Origin: Deltaproteobacteria bacterium
Lineage (GTDB): Bacteria; UBA10199; JACPAL01
Assembly (NCBI GenBank): GCA_016180855.1
Contig: JACPAL010000003.1
Span: 62,001 to 126,000 of the forward strand
Direction: 5' to 3'
DNA: 64,000 bases
Below the pieces are notes generated by a model. That model searched no databases. It worked only from the letters and a program-made list of their open reading frames with translations, and was not told the origin of the DNA. The position numbers were made by a program, and so were the translations under genes. Below are positions 16,341-27,126 of the stretch, piece by piece (the stretch's first letter is position 1; every line of letters starts with the position of its first letter).

Positions 16341-16591
16341 CGCTTTCCCAACAACCCTTATCTCGTCATTAGGCCTCGAAATGTTGTCACAACTTTGCGT
16401 CGATTTATTCGAAAATAAGGACGGGGGATGGAGGAGGTAGCTCCTCAGGATGAGGGACAAAGCCCCCACGGGAGGGGGGGCAGTAGAGTGAGGAATGAAT
16501 TATCATAAGCAATATCAATGGGTTATTTTCTTAAAAACAATGAACTGGATGGCAGGGAAATTGCTACATCTATAAGAGAGTAGGAGGGGTT

Positions 16592-16981
16592 ATGGCAGCA
16601 ACGCCAGGTACACGAGAAATTAGGCAAGCACCAGCGGTTGACCCGAGGATTGCCGAGAGGGTTCAGGCCGAGATTGGCCGATTACGAGCCTCAGGTCGTA
16701 CGGAAGAGGCGAACCAACTGGCCAGCCAGTACCAGCTAAATCCTTTAGGGACTTACAGGGGGCTGCTTGGGGGCACAAATGCATCGGGGGCTGTCGCCAA
16801 AAGGGCGGCATTTTTCGGAGGGGTTACCGATTCTCCAGCCTTGAGAAAACTATATGAAAAGGTGGGAGGGTACCCGGCAGATGCCTTACGGGCGATGCAT
16901 CAGAATGGTGGCGATGAATACGCCTCTCTTTCAACATTAGCCGGTAATGCCTTGGAGGAATCGATTCGTAACAGCCGTTAG
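16592..16981 (+). CDS. Small uncharacterised protein
   Basis: 129 residues with a good ribosome-binding site (AGGAGGGG before ATG at 16592). No signal peptide or membrane segment. A helical region (DPRIAERVQAEIGRLRASGR) is followed by a Gly/Ala-rich middle and a helical end. The gene at 16990 follows after eight bases with its own AGGAGA, so the two form a pair. I find no known family. Confidence 0.65.
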   Translation: MAATPGTREIRQAPAVDPRIAERVQAEIGRLRASGRTEEANQLASQYQLNPLGTYRGLLGGTNASGAVAKRAAFFGGVTDSPALRKLYEKVGGYPADALRAMHQNGGDEYASLSTLAGNALEESIRNSR

Positions 16982-16989
16982 GAGAGATT

Positions 16990-17319
16990 ATGACATTAAG
17001 TGAACTACTCTTAAAGTACCCACAACTTAAATTTCTGAAAAACTCTGCCGGCTTCAATGCCCTCCCGAGGGAGAAGCAGGAGTTCGTTATCCAGCTTTTT
17101 GATGATGCGATGTTTTGGGTCGATCTGGATCAGAAACCGAACTCCGACGATGGATTCAAATTCCTTGCGGCGAGTTACGGTCTCCAGAATGCCCAGCAGG
17201 AAGCCCAGGACAAAGGAATAAAGGGAAAAGAGTTAGAGCAGTTCATTCGTCCCCATCAGGATCTGTACACAATGTTCAATCCCTATTCGGGGAATAGCAA
17301 CGAACCAAAAAAGAAATAA
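16990..17319 (+). CDS. Small uncharacterised protein
   Basis: 109 residues, start ATG at 16990 after AGGAGA. The sequence is acidic and aromatic (QEFVIQLFDDAMFWVDLDQK) with a Gln/Lys-rich helix and an Asn/Lys-rich tail. No signal peptide is visible. It lies directly behind the 129-residue gene and its stop abuts the convergent outer-membrane gene. Family and function are unknown. Confidence 0.65.
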   Translation: MTLSELLLKYPQLKFLKNSAGFNALPREKQEFVIQLFDDAMFWVDLDQKPNSDDGFKFLAASYGLQNAQQEAQDKGIKGKELEQFIRPHQDLYTMFNPYSGNSNEPKKK

Positions 17320-19062
17320 TCAGAACTCCGCAGTCAGGCTTGTTCGGATTCCCCAAACGGAATTGGCCTCGTCATTCACAATCGTGTTCACCTGTGCCGC
17401 ATTGGTGGGGTTGATCGGATTGTCGGAGCGGACATCATAGGTCTGTCCTGGCAGGAGATAACCGGCGGTCAGATCAAACAAAAGACTGTCGAAGAACCGT
17501 GCCTGAAAATTGCCGTCGACCTCGAGACCATACCACTTTTGTTCATTCCTGACATGCGGGAGGTCGCTGATGCCGATCATCTCCGAGAAATTGAGGTCAA
17601 AGTTGTTAGCAGGAGCCCAGGCGCTGATCACCTTAAATCCAATCTTTGCAGGGCCTGCCTTTGGGACAAAGGGTGCCAGGTTCAGGTGGTGCCAATAGCC
17701 CGCCGTTGAATAGATGGCATTATTGATAAAATTACCCGTTACCGGGACCGCACCAACCAGAACGCGTCCGGGCGTCCCATCCGCATTGGCTTGTGTGACT
17801 CTTGGGGAAGAACCAAGCGGGGCATGGAACAGAAGGAGGGCTATCTGATAGTCAGGTCGGAAACCAAATTGGGTGATTTTTGAAGAGAGCGGTTGTGAAT
17901 CGCCCGAGGCATACCCTCCCTGGAACTTGATCTCACCAAAATCGAAATTTCCCTCAAGTTCAGTAGCTCCCATGTGGACCTGAAGTGTGTTTTGAGTCCC
18001 GCTAGCCGGGAGAACAACGGGGCCTCGGGCCCCTGTCGGTAGATTGTTGAACGGGATCGCATCCAGGGCCAACCCACTCGCAATCTTGCCGGTCATGAAG
18101 ATATACTCCCCCTGCCATTTCCAGGTCCCTCTTTCAAACATGAGATAGAGATCGGCAAAGCTTACGAGCGTGTCGCCATCACGACCTGCTGCCTGCAATT
18201 CTCCAAGCTGGTAATTACCTTTTGAGTCGAGGACCGGGTTGCCATTTCCGTCCAGAAGGACGGAACGGGCGGTTGTCGTAGTATTTCCCTCCACACCATT
18301 CCGATAGCGTAGCCCCGAGAAAGTTCCGATCTGGAAGCTGTCTCCCTCATAAAGGAGGAGACCCGCAAACTGACGCATATCTTCAGGTGGTGTGGTAATA
18401 GCCCCTCCTAACCCGCTGATCCTTGGATCGGTTTGGCGGGTAAAGACGAAATCAGCGGCGGCCCCAATATTGACCGCGCCGGGGCCATCCTTCTCGATTC
18501 GGCCAAGCCACATGAACCGGTCAAAGGAGTCTCCAAAATCGGAGTCGAGTGAATTTCCACTGTTTTGAAAGACACCAAGACCCCAGTGGGACGCCTGTCG
18601 TCCAATCCGAAATTTGCCACCGGGTGTCATGATATCCATGTAGACCCGGCGTACATTCAGCGCCTTGTTTTCACCCGCCTCCCCTCCTGTTACACCAAGG
18701 GCCCCACCGGCCCCTGGAAGCTGGATCGTTCCAACAATAGGTGACAAGAATTCGACCTGCTTTACGCTCTCTGTACCGGCGATGACGTTGTCAAGGATAT
18801 CGAACTGGGTGTGGATGGAGATGTTGTCATTAACCTTAAGCGTTGGTTCGAGACGAAATCGCTGTTGTGTAAAGAGCATCGTGCCGAAACGGTCATTGTC
18901 TCCTAGACCTCCTTGGTCGACTTGGGAGGGCTTTTGAGTGTCGAGGTCGACGTAGGAAACGACTCGGTTGCGGTAATAGCCCGGGATGGAAAGATCAAAG
19001 GCAAAAAGGTGGCACGGCAACAGCGATACTAGAAGAAAGAGTATGATAATTTGACGCAACAA
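17320..19062 (-). CDS. Outer-membrane beta-barrel protein, porin-like
   Basis: About 580 residues. A signal peptide (LRQIIILFLLVSLLPCHLFA) leads into FDLSIPGYYRNRVVSYVDLD. The rest is strand-rich with repeated aromatic-girdle patterns such as RQASHWGLGVFQNSGNSL, FADLYLMFERGTWKWQGEY and FDFGEIKFQGGYASGDS. The last residues, RTSLTAEF, end in Phe as outer-membrane barrels do. Start: no ATG is available; TTG at 19062 or 19059 fits GGAG just upstream, and a TTG at 19119 is the longest option. It resembles the long porins of Deltaproteobacteria; substrate unknown. Confidence 0.75.
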   Translation of the reverse strand: MLRQIIILFLLVSLLPCHLFAFDLSIPGYYRNRVVSYVDLDTQKPSQVDQGGLGDNDRFGTMLFTQQRFRLEPTLKVNDNISIHTQFDILDNVIAGTESVKQVEFLSPIVGTIQLPGAGGALGVTGGEAGENKALNVRRVYMDIMTPGGKFRIGRQASHWGLGVFQNSGNSLDSDFGDSFDRFMWLGRIEKDGPGAVNIGAAADFVFTRQTDPRISGLGGAITTPPEDMRQFAGLLLYEGDSFQIGTFSGLRYRNGVEGNTTTTARSVLLDGNGNPVLDSKGNYQLGELQAAGRDGDTLVSFADLYLMFERGTWKWQGEYIFMTGKIASGLALDAIPFNNLPTGARGPVVLPASGTQNTLQVHMGATELEGNFDFGEIKFQGGYASGDSQPLSSKITQFGFRPDYQIALLLFHAPLGSSPRVTQANADGTPGRVLVGAVPVTGNFINNAIYSTAGYWHHLNLAPFVPKAGPAKIGFKVISAWAPANNFDLNFSEMIGISDLPHVRNEQKWYGLEVDGNFQARFFDSLLFDLTAGYLLPGQTYDVRSDNPINPTNAAQVNTIVNDEANSVWGIRTSLTAEF

Positions 19063-19121
19063 GACAACTCCAGTCCCCCCAAGTTTGCGGCATCTTATTG
19101 ATTTTGAAGAGGGAGTCAAAC

Positions 19122-19160
19122 GAAAGAAAAAGGCGCCTGGTTGGGTAACCAGGCGCCTTT
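19122..19160 (-). terminator. Intrinsic terminator of the groES-groEL operon
   Basis: On the minus strand AGGCGCCTGG and CCAGGCGCCT form a ten-base GC-rich stem around TTACCCAA (19131-19158). It is followed by TTTTTCTTTC, about 30 bases after the groEL stop. Confidence 0.92.
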
Positions 19161-19187
19161 GTAACTAACCTTAAGTCTTAAGTAGAC

Positions 19188-20816
<1,629 letters not shown>

Positions 20817-20845
20817 TCATTCCTCCTTAAGTGTTTGTTGAATGG

Positions 20846-21151
20846 TTACTCCACCACGCCTAAAATATCTTCCTCACGCATAATCAGATGTTCTTCACCA
20901 TCGATCTTAACTTCGGTTCCTGAATACTTGCTGAAGAGAATCTTCTCTCCAACCTTCACGTCCGGGGTCGCAAGCTTTCCGTTATCAAGGACTTTTCCTT
21001 TACCAACGGCAACAACCTTCCCCTCCTGCGGCTTCTCCTTGGCTGTATCGGGAATGATAATCCCCCCTTTGGTCATCTCTTCTTCATTGATCCTCTTCAC
21101 CAAGATCCGGTCCTGGAGAGGGCGAATGTTTTTGACAGTTTTTGCTGACAT
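20846..21151 (-). CDS. groES: Co-chaperonin GroES (Hsp10)
   Basis: 101 residues; lid of the GroEL chamber. It shows [16 protein letters not shown], the mobile loop [31 protein letters not shown] and [31 protein letters not shown] lies upstream of the ATG. First gene of groESL, driven by the promoter at 21229-21256. No CIRCE repeat was found in the leader, so HrcA control is not supported. Confidence 0.98.
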   Translation of the reverse strand: MSAKTVKNIRPLQDRILVKRINEEEMTKGGIIIPDTAKEKPQEGKVVAVGKGKVLDNGKLATPDVKVGEKILFSKYSGTEVKIDGEEHLIMREEDILGVVE

Positions 21152-21228
21152 GTTTTTCTATCCTCCTTCTTTTTATTTTTTCCTTTTATTCCAAACGGTT
21201 AAATAACTTATCTCTCAAGGGCGTCGGG

Positions 21229-21256
21229 AATATAGTCATTGGTGAATGGTTGTCAA
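21229..21256 (-). promoter_or_regulatory. Sigma-70-type promoter of groESL
   Basis: Minus strand TTGACA (complement of 21251-21256), 16 bases, then TATATT (complement of 21229-21234). The -10 lies about 77 bases before the groES start. The perfect -35 and near-perfect -10 make it the best promoter match I found. Confidence 0.8.
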
Positions 21257-21335
21257 GTGGAAGACCGAAAATGTACGGGTCACAGGCAAAATGGGGCTGG
21301 AGAAAATAGAAGTTTCAAACTATATCGGCTCGCCC

Positions 21336-22703
21336 ATGGAGATCATCAGTGATGAAACGATCGCCGCCATATCGACCCCACCGGGAAATGGGGCGATTGG
21401 CGTTGTTAGAATATCAGGGGATAAGGCCCTGGAAATACTTGAGAAAATATCGATTACTCAGATGGACTATCAATCGATTGAACCGGCAAAATTCTACCTT
21501 GGAAAGATTGTTGACCCCACAAAGCAAGCCCCCCTTGATCAAGTAATGATGGTATGGATGAAGGCCCCTAATTCATTTACGGGAGAAGAGCTTGTGGAGA
21601 TCCATGCCCACGGTAATTATTTGATTTTAGAAGAGATACTGAGAATTGTGGTTCAATCTGGGGCAAGGCTTGCGATGCCGGGGGAATTTACCCGTCGCGC
21701 CTTTCAAAACGGCAAGATGGACCTTGTACAGGCGGAGGCGGTTAGTGATCTGATCCACGGCCTGAGTCATAAGGCGATAAAGATTGCCGAACGGCAATTA
21801 TCCGGGGCGCTTTCAGAAAAAATCCAACTTCTAAAAAACAATTTGACGGTTTTGAGGGCCCAGATGGAGGCGATGATCGATTTTCCGGAGGATGAGGATG
21901 TTCAGGTGCTTCAGCACGATGAGATTGGAGAGAGAATAGAATTATTGTCCCGGGAGATTATACAACTCCTGGAAACCTATAATGAAGGGCAGGCGTACAC
22001 GAAGGGGTTTTCTGTTGCTATTGTTGGCAGACCAAATGTTGGCAAGTCTTCCTTGTTAAATCGCCTGCTGGGAGAAGATCGCTCTATTGTTCATAATCTT
22101 CCTGGGACAACACGAGATACCATTGAGGAGATTTGTTATATTGCAGGACTTCCTGTTCGATTTGTTGACACGGCAGGGATTCGAAAAGGTTGTGAGTCGG
22201 TTGAAGAGGAAGGGATCAGAAGGACGCGAGAGAAAATCTTTAAGGTGGATCTGGTCTTGGCGTTGTTTGACGTGAGTGAACCATGGACAAAAGAGGATGA
22301 CGAGGTGCTGGAGGCCGTATCAGGGCGAGAATATCTAACTATTTTTAACAAGCTCGATTTATCCCCGGAGGTCGATCGACCGGGCATCAAAATTTCCGCC
22401 AAAACGGGAGAGGGAGTTCCGGCGCTGAAGAGACAGATTTTTTCCCACTTTGTCAAAAACAAAGAGGGATCATCTCTTGAAAATGAAGGGCTGATTCTGA
22501 CAAACACACGGCATAAGATCGCCTTAGAATTGGCCTTGGAGGCGATGAATCATGTTAAGAAATCAGCGGCCAATAAGATGTCTCTGGAGTTTCTTGCCGC
22601 CGATCTTCTGATTGCAACAAATCAGTTGGCCGAGATCACAGGCGAAATCACAAATGACGATCTGTTGAACGAGATCTTCTCAAAATTTTGCATCGGAAAA
22701 TAA
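21336..22703 (+). CDS. mnmE: tRNA modification GTPase MnmE
   Basis: With MnmG it makes 5-(carboxy)aminomethyl-uridine at the wobble base of several tRNAs. 455 residues from ATG 21336, matching the family length; upstream in-frame starts would overlap the groES promoter. The N-terminal folate-binding domain begins DETIAAISTPPGNGAIGVVR. The central G domain has GRPNVGKSSLLNRLLG, PGTTRDT, DTAG and NKLD. The C-terminal FCIGK is the catalytic-Cys signature. This stretch looks more A/T-rich than its surroundings. Confidence 0.97.
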   Translation: MEIISDETIAAISTPPGNGAIGVVRISGDKALEILEKISITQMDYQSIEPAKFYLGKIVDPTKQAPLDQVMMVWMKAPNSFTGEELVEIHAHGNYLILEEILRIVVQSGARLAMPGEFTRRAFQNGKMDLVQAEAVSDLIHGLSHKAIKIAERQLSGALSEKIQLLKNNLTVLRAQMEAMIDFPEDEDVQVLQHDEIGERIELLSREIIQLLETYNEGQAYTKGFSVAIVGRPNVGKSSLLNRLLGEDRSIVHNLPGTTRDTIEEICYIAGLPVRFVDTAGIRKGCESVEEEGIRRTREKIFKVDLVLALFDVSEPWTKEDDEVLEAVSGREYLTIFNKLDLSPEVDRPGIKISAKTGEGVPALKRQIFSHFVKNKEGSSLENEGLILTNTRHKIALELALEAMNHVKKSAANKMSLEFLAADLLIATNQLAEITGEITNDDLLNEIFSKFCIGK

Positions 22704-22715
22704 AGCCCTTAAGTC

Positions 22716-23276
22716 CTATTTGGAGTGGACCCCGATTAAAAGGCCACTCGTAAAAAGAACCCCGACAAAAGAGGCCAGAACGGTGGCACTACCCGGGCGA
22801 CCTCTCAAGGAGGTAAAAACAGAGCTTGTCCATTGAAGACGCGGGTCGTCCTGCCCCAGATGATCCGCCGCATAAAAGACACCGCGAACCATTCGTTCAA
22901 CCAGATCATCAATCTCACCGACAGGAAGCTCCAGCGGAGACCGGCTAAAGGCGACGCAGGACGCAAAATGCCGCAGCTCCTTTTTGGCGATCATCGTTCC
23001 GGCGGTTTGATGGTAGACAGTTCTTGCAACGTGCATCTCGGGATAGAGATACCGTCGGTCTGAAGGGAGTTGCGGCAGATGCTCCATCATGAGGCGAGCG
23101 GCCACACCCGGTTTCACTTCGGCAGTGACGCGAACCGCCTCTAACCTACCGTCAGCCAGTCTTAAAGGGGCTACACAGATCACCTTTCCCCCTTCGTTCG
23201 TCAGAGAGTCGGGGGTTGGTAAATGGAGCTCCTGGAGAAGTGCGGTGACAAGGCTTGAGGCTGATATTTCCATCAT
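22716..23276 (-). CDS. Uncharacterised protein with C-terminal membrane helix
   Basis: 186 residues; the start could be either of two consecutive ATGs at 23276 and 23273. The N-terminal two-thirds look globular (KVICVAPLRLADGRLEAVRV, YHQTAGTMIAKKELRHFASC). The C-terminus (ATVLASFVGVLFTSGLLIGV) is one hydrophobic segment followed by HSK, a tail-anchor layout. It converges with mnmE and ends 13 bases away. No known family. Confidence 0.65.
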   Translation of the reverse strand: MMEISASSLVTALLQELHLPTPDSLTNEGGKVICVAPLRLADGRLEAVRVTAEVKPGVAARLMMEHLPQLPSDRRYLYPEMHVARTVYHQTAGTMIAKKELRHFASCVAFSRSPLELPVGEIDDLVERMVRGVFYAADHLGQDDPRLQWTSSVFTSLRGRPGSATVLASFVGVLFTSGLLIGVHSK

Positions 23277-23385
23277 GGTATCGTCTCTCGGCCACCTGTT
23301 CGCTACGATCCGGAAACTGTTGTCCTAATTTCCGACCAAAATTCAATTAATGTACCTTTTACGGGTACGGCGCATACCGAGGCAA

Positions 23386-24021
23386 TTATCTTCCATCGGT
23401 TGGTGGCGACAATCTCCAAACTAACGAATCAATCGGGGGCTCGCAGGGGGGATTGGTTGCCGGGTCGCAATGGAGTGCTGTTGGCATCTCGTCTGTAAGA
23501 GAAAGGCGCAAAAACCGGCCCTGTTCCTCAAGGAGCAGCATTTCACCCCCTTCTTCACTCAAGGGAAATATGAGACGAGAGGCATCAGAAACATCGGCAA
23601 TGAGAAAGGTCATCCTCTCATAAGGGATGGAATAAAAACCGAAGAATAAATAGATTCCGCCCTGTTCCCAACCTCGAAACGGACCCAGGCCGGTGAGAAA
23701 TACCTCTTGGGACAATGGGTTGGGGAGGATCCCTTCAAGTTGGATATCGAGGTGGTTGGTATAAAGGGTGTCGTCAACAACCGCCTCTGCCTCAAGTGAA
23801 ATGATGGAGCCAAACCGTTTCCGTGCCTGCTCTACGAGACGCTCGGATTCTTCCTTAAAATCCCTGATGAAAGGGGGAATCTCGGTCTTCTTTTCGGGTG
23901 GATCAGTTTCGGGGGCCCCCTCTTTTTTTGGATTCTCTGGAATCTCCCCCTTCTCTCTGCAGGAGAGAAGACTCATGGAACCTGCCAAAACGATCAAAAG
24001 GGGATAGCGGGAACGGATCAC
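23386..24021 (-). CDS. Predicted lipoprotein of unknown function
   Basis: 211 residues. The N-terminus (MIRSRYPLLIVLAGSMSLLSC) is a lipoprotein signal with LLSC lipobox. A charged Glu/Lys/Pro linker (ENPKKEGAPETDPPEKKTE) precedes a ~150-residue domain with no known signature. The start appears to be GTG at 24021. It lies 36 bases after nuoH on the same strand, so it may be co-transcribed with nuoGH, but no link to complex I is shown. Confidence 0.7.
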   Translation of the reverse strand: MIRSRYPLLIVLAGSMSLLSCREKGEIPENPKKEGAPETDPPEKKTEIPPFIRDFKEESERLVEQARKRFGSIISLEAEAVVDDTLYTNHLDIQLEGILPNPLSQEVFLTGLGPFRGWEQGGIYLFFGFYSIPYERMTFLIADVSDASRLIFPLSEEGGEMLLLEEQGRFLRLSLTDEMPTALHCDPATNPPCEPPIDSLVWRLSPPTDGR

Positions 24022-24057
24022 ACAGCGTGGATCGCCAATCGCCTGGCATTGTTGCGT

Positions 24058-25323
24058 TTAAAACCCGGTACCTCTGAAGAGAAGATAAAGTCCTGTCACG
24101 AACAGGTTGACGAGCGAGAGCGGCAACATCCCCTTCCACCCAAATCCCATGAGTTGGTCATAGCGGAATCTTGGGACGGTCCAGCGGACCCAGACGAAAA
24201 AGAAACAGAAGAGGGCGACTTTGATCAAAAAGGTGATCACCTGGCAGATTGCTGCAAAGACCGGGGGATACCAGTTGGGCAGAACCGGTAACCCCACGAG
24301 AAAGAGAAAGGCGATCACCGCTGCCCCCACCAATAAGGCAGGGACCCCAAAGGTCAGCACCTCAAAATCTCGAAGATCGCCGTATTTATGAGGACGAAAC
24401 TGAATCACGAGCAGCAAACCTCCTAAAACAGATAAAACACCAAGGCCCAAAAGAAGAACTCGGGTCAGGAAAGGGGCCCCCTCGATTAAATCGGCCGTTG
24501 AAAGAAATGGGACCTGCCACCCTCCAAAGAAGAGGGAGACAATCACGGCCGACCCGACCACCATCGCCGCATACTCGGCCATAAAGAAGAGGGCGAACTT
24601 CATGCTTGAATATTCGACATGAAAACCGGCTACGAGTTCCGATTCTCCCTCGGGGAGATCAAACGGGGTCCGGTTTGTCTCGGCAAAGATTGCTACTGTG
24701 AAGAGGAGGAAGGCGAGCGGTTGCCGAACAACAAACCAGTGCCAAGGCAAATTTCCCTGTTCCTGAACAATCTGCTGAAGGCTGAGCGACTCCGCCACCA
24801 TGAAGAGACTCATAATGGAGAGCCCCATCGAGATCTCATAACTAACCATCTGGGAAGAGGCCCGGAGTCCCCCCAAAAAGGAATACTTGTTGTTGGAGGA
24901 CCAGCCGGCGAGCATGATGCCGTAGACCGCGAGTGACGAGAACGCAAAGAGGTAGAGGATCCCGACGTTCAAATCGGCAATCTGGAGAGAAAAGGCGGTT
25001 TCACCGATCCGGACAAGGTCCCCAAAAGGAATGACCGCCGTTGTGACAATGTAGACAAACATGATGATCAGGGGGGATAAGACAAAGTAAAACCGGTTGG
25101 CACCGGCCGGGATGAACTCCTCCTTACACAGCAGCTTGATCACATCCGCAAGGTTGTGGATAATCCCACCAAGACGGATCCCAAAGATCTGTGCTCGATT
25201 GGGTCCACGGCGATCCTGGATATAAGCAGCCCCCTTTCTCTCAAACCAGATCAACAGGGGGATGAAATTAAGAACGATGACGGGGATGAAAACAACCTTG
25301 GCGATGTTGGCTACGATTTCCAC
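24058..25323 (-). CDS. nuoH: NADH-quinone oxidoreductase subunit H
   Basis: Membrane subunit of complex I that forms much of the quinone chamber and joins the peripheral arm to the antiporter-like subunits. 421 residues with about nine membrane helices. Family signatures include LIWFERKGAAYIQDRRGPNR, ETNRTPFDLPEGESELVAGF and the C-terminal WVRWTVPRFRYDQLMGFGWK. The first 13 bases overlap the end of nuoG. The other nuo gene here, nuoI, is 33 kb away, so the operon is split. Confidence 0.96.
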   Translation of the reverse strand: MEIVANIAKVVFIPVIVLNFIPLLIWFERKGAAYIQDRRGPNRAQIFGIRLGGIIHNLADVIKLLCKEEFIPAGANRFYFVLSPLIIMFVYIVTTAVIPFGDLVRIGETAFSLQIADLNVGILYLFAFSSLAVYGIMLAGWSSNNKYSFLGGLRASSQMVSYEISMGLSIMSLFMVAESLSLQQIVQEQGNLPWHWFVVRQPLAFLLFTVAIFAETNRTPFDLPEGESELVAGFHVEYSSMKFALFFMAEYAAMVVGSAVIVSLFFGGWQVPFLSTADLIEGAPFLTRVLLLGLGVLSVLGGLLLVIQFRPHKYGDLRDFEVLTFGVPALLVGAAVIAFLFLVGLPVLPNWYPPVFAAICQVITFLIKVALFCFFFVWVRWTVPRFRYDQLMGFGWKGMLPLSLVNLFVTGLYLLFRGTGF

Positions 25324-26723
25324 AGCTTCTGTACCTCGGCAAAAATCTCACTCGCCTGCTTCGCCTCTCCCGGAGGCGGAAAGGCGGGGTTAATTTTTTG
25401 AACCATTCCTTGCCGATTTGTAAAAGTCCCCTCGGACTCCGCCCAGGTTGCGACCGGCAGGATCAAGTCGGCATATTCGTACTCCGGCCGCTGATGGCTC
25501 GTGAGCAGGATTACCTTCCTGTTACGTTCTAACGAGAGCGCCCGGATGGACGATTCCGGCAATCCACCCAGAATAACAAATCCCTGGTATTTACGATCGG
25601 CGGTGATCGGTTTCATCCCCAAGGCGGTGACACCGGCACGGTTCGGATTTTTATCGGCCGAGATGAGGAAGTCATCCTGGCTGGGATTTGAAACCTCTTT
25701 CGCGTGAAAATAAAAATCTTTTACACCGATCGCCATAAGACAATCGATTAACGCCTTGTTCTCTTCATTCGTGAATTCCGCCGAACCGATACCGACAACC
25801 GATGCCGGCGACAAGCCGCTCAGTAATTCCTTGAATCGCCTTACCGCCTCCTTCATGCGGATGATCTGAAGACCCTTTTCTGATCGGAAATAGGGACTCC
25901 GCAACCGGCTTTCCTCGTTAATAGGCTTGTAGGTCAGTCTCCCCTCATCACACATCCAGAGCTGATTGACCGCCTCCTTCTCACGTGGCTTGAGACGGTA
26001 AATGACCCCCTTGTTGTGATCGATCTTGATGTTACAACCGGTGGAACAGCCGGGGCAGATCGAATCGGTTGACTTGAGGAACCAGACCCGTTGCTTGAAA
26101 CGAAAATCGGTACTCGTGAGTGCCCCCACGGGACAGAGATCAACGGTATTCACAGAATAAGGATTGTCCAGTTCGCGGCCGGGATAAGTGGTCAATTCGG
26201 TGTGATTTCCGCGTTCTGTAAAGCAAAGCTCGTTGGTTTTGCTGATCTCATCGCAGAAACGAATGCAACGTGAACAGAGGATGCATCGTTCCATATCGAG
26301 TTTGACATACGGCCCGAGCGGGACTGCCTTCTCCTTATGGACCTTCTCCTCTGTCATACGGGAAGGTTTGAGGTCATGACTCATGTAGTATTTCTGGAGC
26401 TTGCATTCCCCCGCCTGATCACAGACGGGGCAATCGATCGGGTGATTGACGAGGATAAATTCAAGCACTGCCTGCCTCGCCTCGAGGACCTTGGGACTCT
26501 TGGTCTTGACAACCATCCCCTCCTGCACCTTGGTGTTGCAAGCGATCTGGAGCTTTGGCATCTTTTCGATCTCAACCATGCAGATCCGGCAATTGCCGGC
26601 AACGGACAGCTTCCGATGGTAACAGTAATGGGGGACCGATGAGCCGGCAAGCTTTGCCGCCTCAATGACGTTCACGCCATCGGGGGCATTGATCTCCTTG
26701 CCATCGACCGTGATTTTTGGCAC
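25311..26723 (-). CDS. nuoG: NADH-quinone oxidoreductase subunit G, short form
   Basis: Iron-sulfur subunit of the complex I peripheral arm. From a GTG at 26723 it has 470 residues (the longest reading, to 26819, has 502), well below the 680-900 of many NuoG proteins. The N-terminal electron-wire part is complete: 2Fe-2S ligands in CYHRKLSVAGNCRICMVE, DCPVCDQAGECKLQ, the RCILCSRCIRFCDEI cluster and a 4Fe-4S site (SICPGCSTGCNIKI). The following molybdopterin-like domain is much reduced, ending soon after ADLILPVATWAESEGTFTNR. The frame is open without a visible shift. PKITVDGKEI after the GTG fits the usual N-terminus, though no clear ribosome-binding site precedes it. Confidence 0.9.
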   Translation of the reverse strand: MPKITVDGKEINAPDGVNVIEAAKLAGSSVPHYCYHRKLSVAGNCRICMVEIEKMPKLQIACNTKVQEGMVVKTKSPKVLEARQAVLEFILVNHPIDCPVCDQAGECKLQKYYMSHDLKPSRMTEEKVHKEKAVPLGPYVKLDMERCILCSRCIRFCDEISKTNELCFTERGNHTELTTYPGRELDNPYSVNTVDLCPVGALTSTDFRFKQRVWFLKSTDSICPGCSTGCNIKIDHNKGVIYRLKPREKEAVNQLWMCDEGRLTYKPINEESRLRSPYFRSEKGLQIIRMKEAVRRFKELLSGLSPASVVGIGSAEFTNEENKALIDCLMAIGVKDFYFHAKEVSNPSQDDFLISADKNPNRAGVTALGMKPITADRKYQGFVILGGLPESSIRALSLERNRKVILLTSHQRPEYEYADLILPVATWAESEGTFTNRQGMVQKINPAFPPPGEAKQASEIFAEVQKLWKS

Positions 26724-26799
26724 GAGGGAGAGATACCAACCGGCTTTTACTGGCGTCAACTTGAAAAGCCGGATGAATTCGGTGCGGAGTGAACCAACC

Positions 26800-27126
26800 A
26801 TGGACAAGCTAACGATCAAAAATTACGGCTCAGGGGAATTAATTCTCTCTAACTCTGACAACCATTCCCTGAAACTCTCCCACGAACAGGCGAATCGCCT
26901 CATCCTGTTTGCACGCATGCATACCGTGGAGGAGTTTGTGGCACAACTTCCGAAGCTGTTGTCCGATCACAAAATCGTGAGTCAGATGAGAGATTTTTTT
27001 GACAAGGCAACAACCTCTTCCGAACGCTGGAACATCAAGGAAAAATTTGCCCGACTTGTTACGATGGTCAAGGGGTATCAACCGTCTCACCCCGACAAGG
27101 TGATTGAGGAGATCATAGTTCCATGA
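26800..27126 (+). CDS. Small uncharacterised protein upstream of a dipeptidase gene
   Basis: 108 residues from the ATG at 26800 with GGAG ten bases upstream. It has a short beta-like start (LTIKNYGSGELILSNSDNHS) and then helices. No signal peptide or family signature. Its stop overlaps the next ATG as ATGA, so it is co-translated with the M19 dipeptidase. It may diverge from nuoG by only ~77 bp. Function unknown. Confidence 0.68.
   Translation: MDKLTIKNYGSGELILSNSDNHSLKLSHEQANRLILFARMHTVEEFVAQLPKLLSDHKIVSQMRDFFDKATTSSERWNIKEKFARLVTMVKGYQPSHPDKVIEEIIVP

Noticed and set aside
21152-21256. CIRCE element before groES
   Set aside because: No TTAGCACTC-type inverted repeat in the leader; only a standard promoter is present.
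25311-26819. Frameshifted or broken nuoG
   Set aside because: The reading frame is open up to the overlap with nuoH and the C-terminal residues still match the family; a short form is more likely.
26724-26819. Extended nuoG start (32 extra residues)
   Set aside because: The added sequence does not resemble NuoG N-termini and would overlap the divergent 108-residue gene; the start is still not certain.
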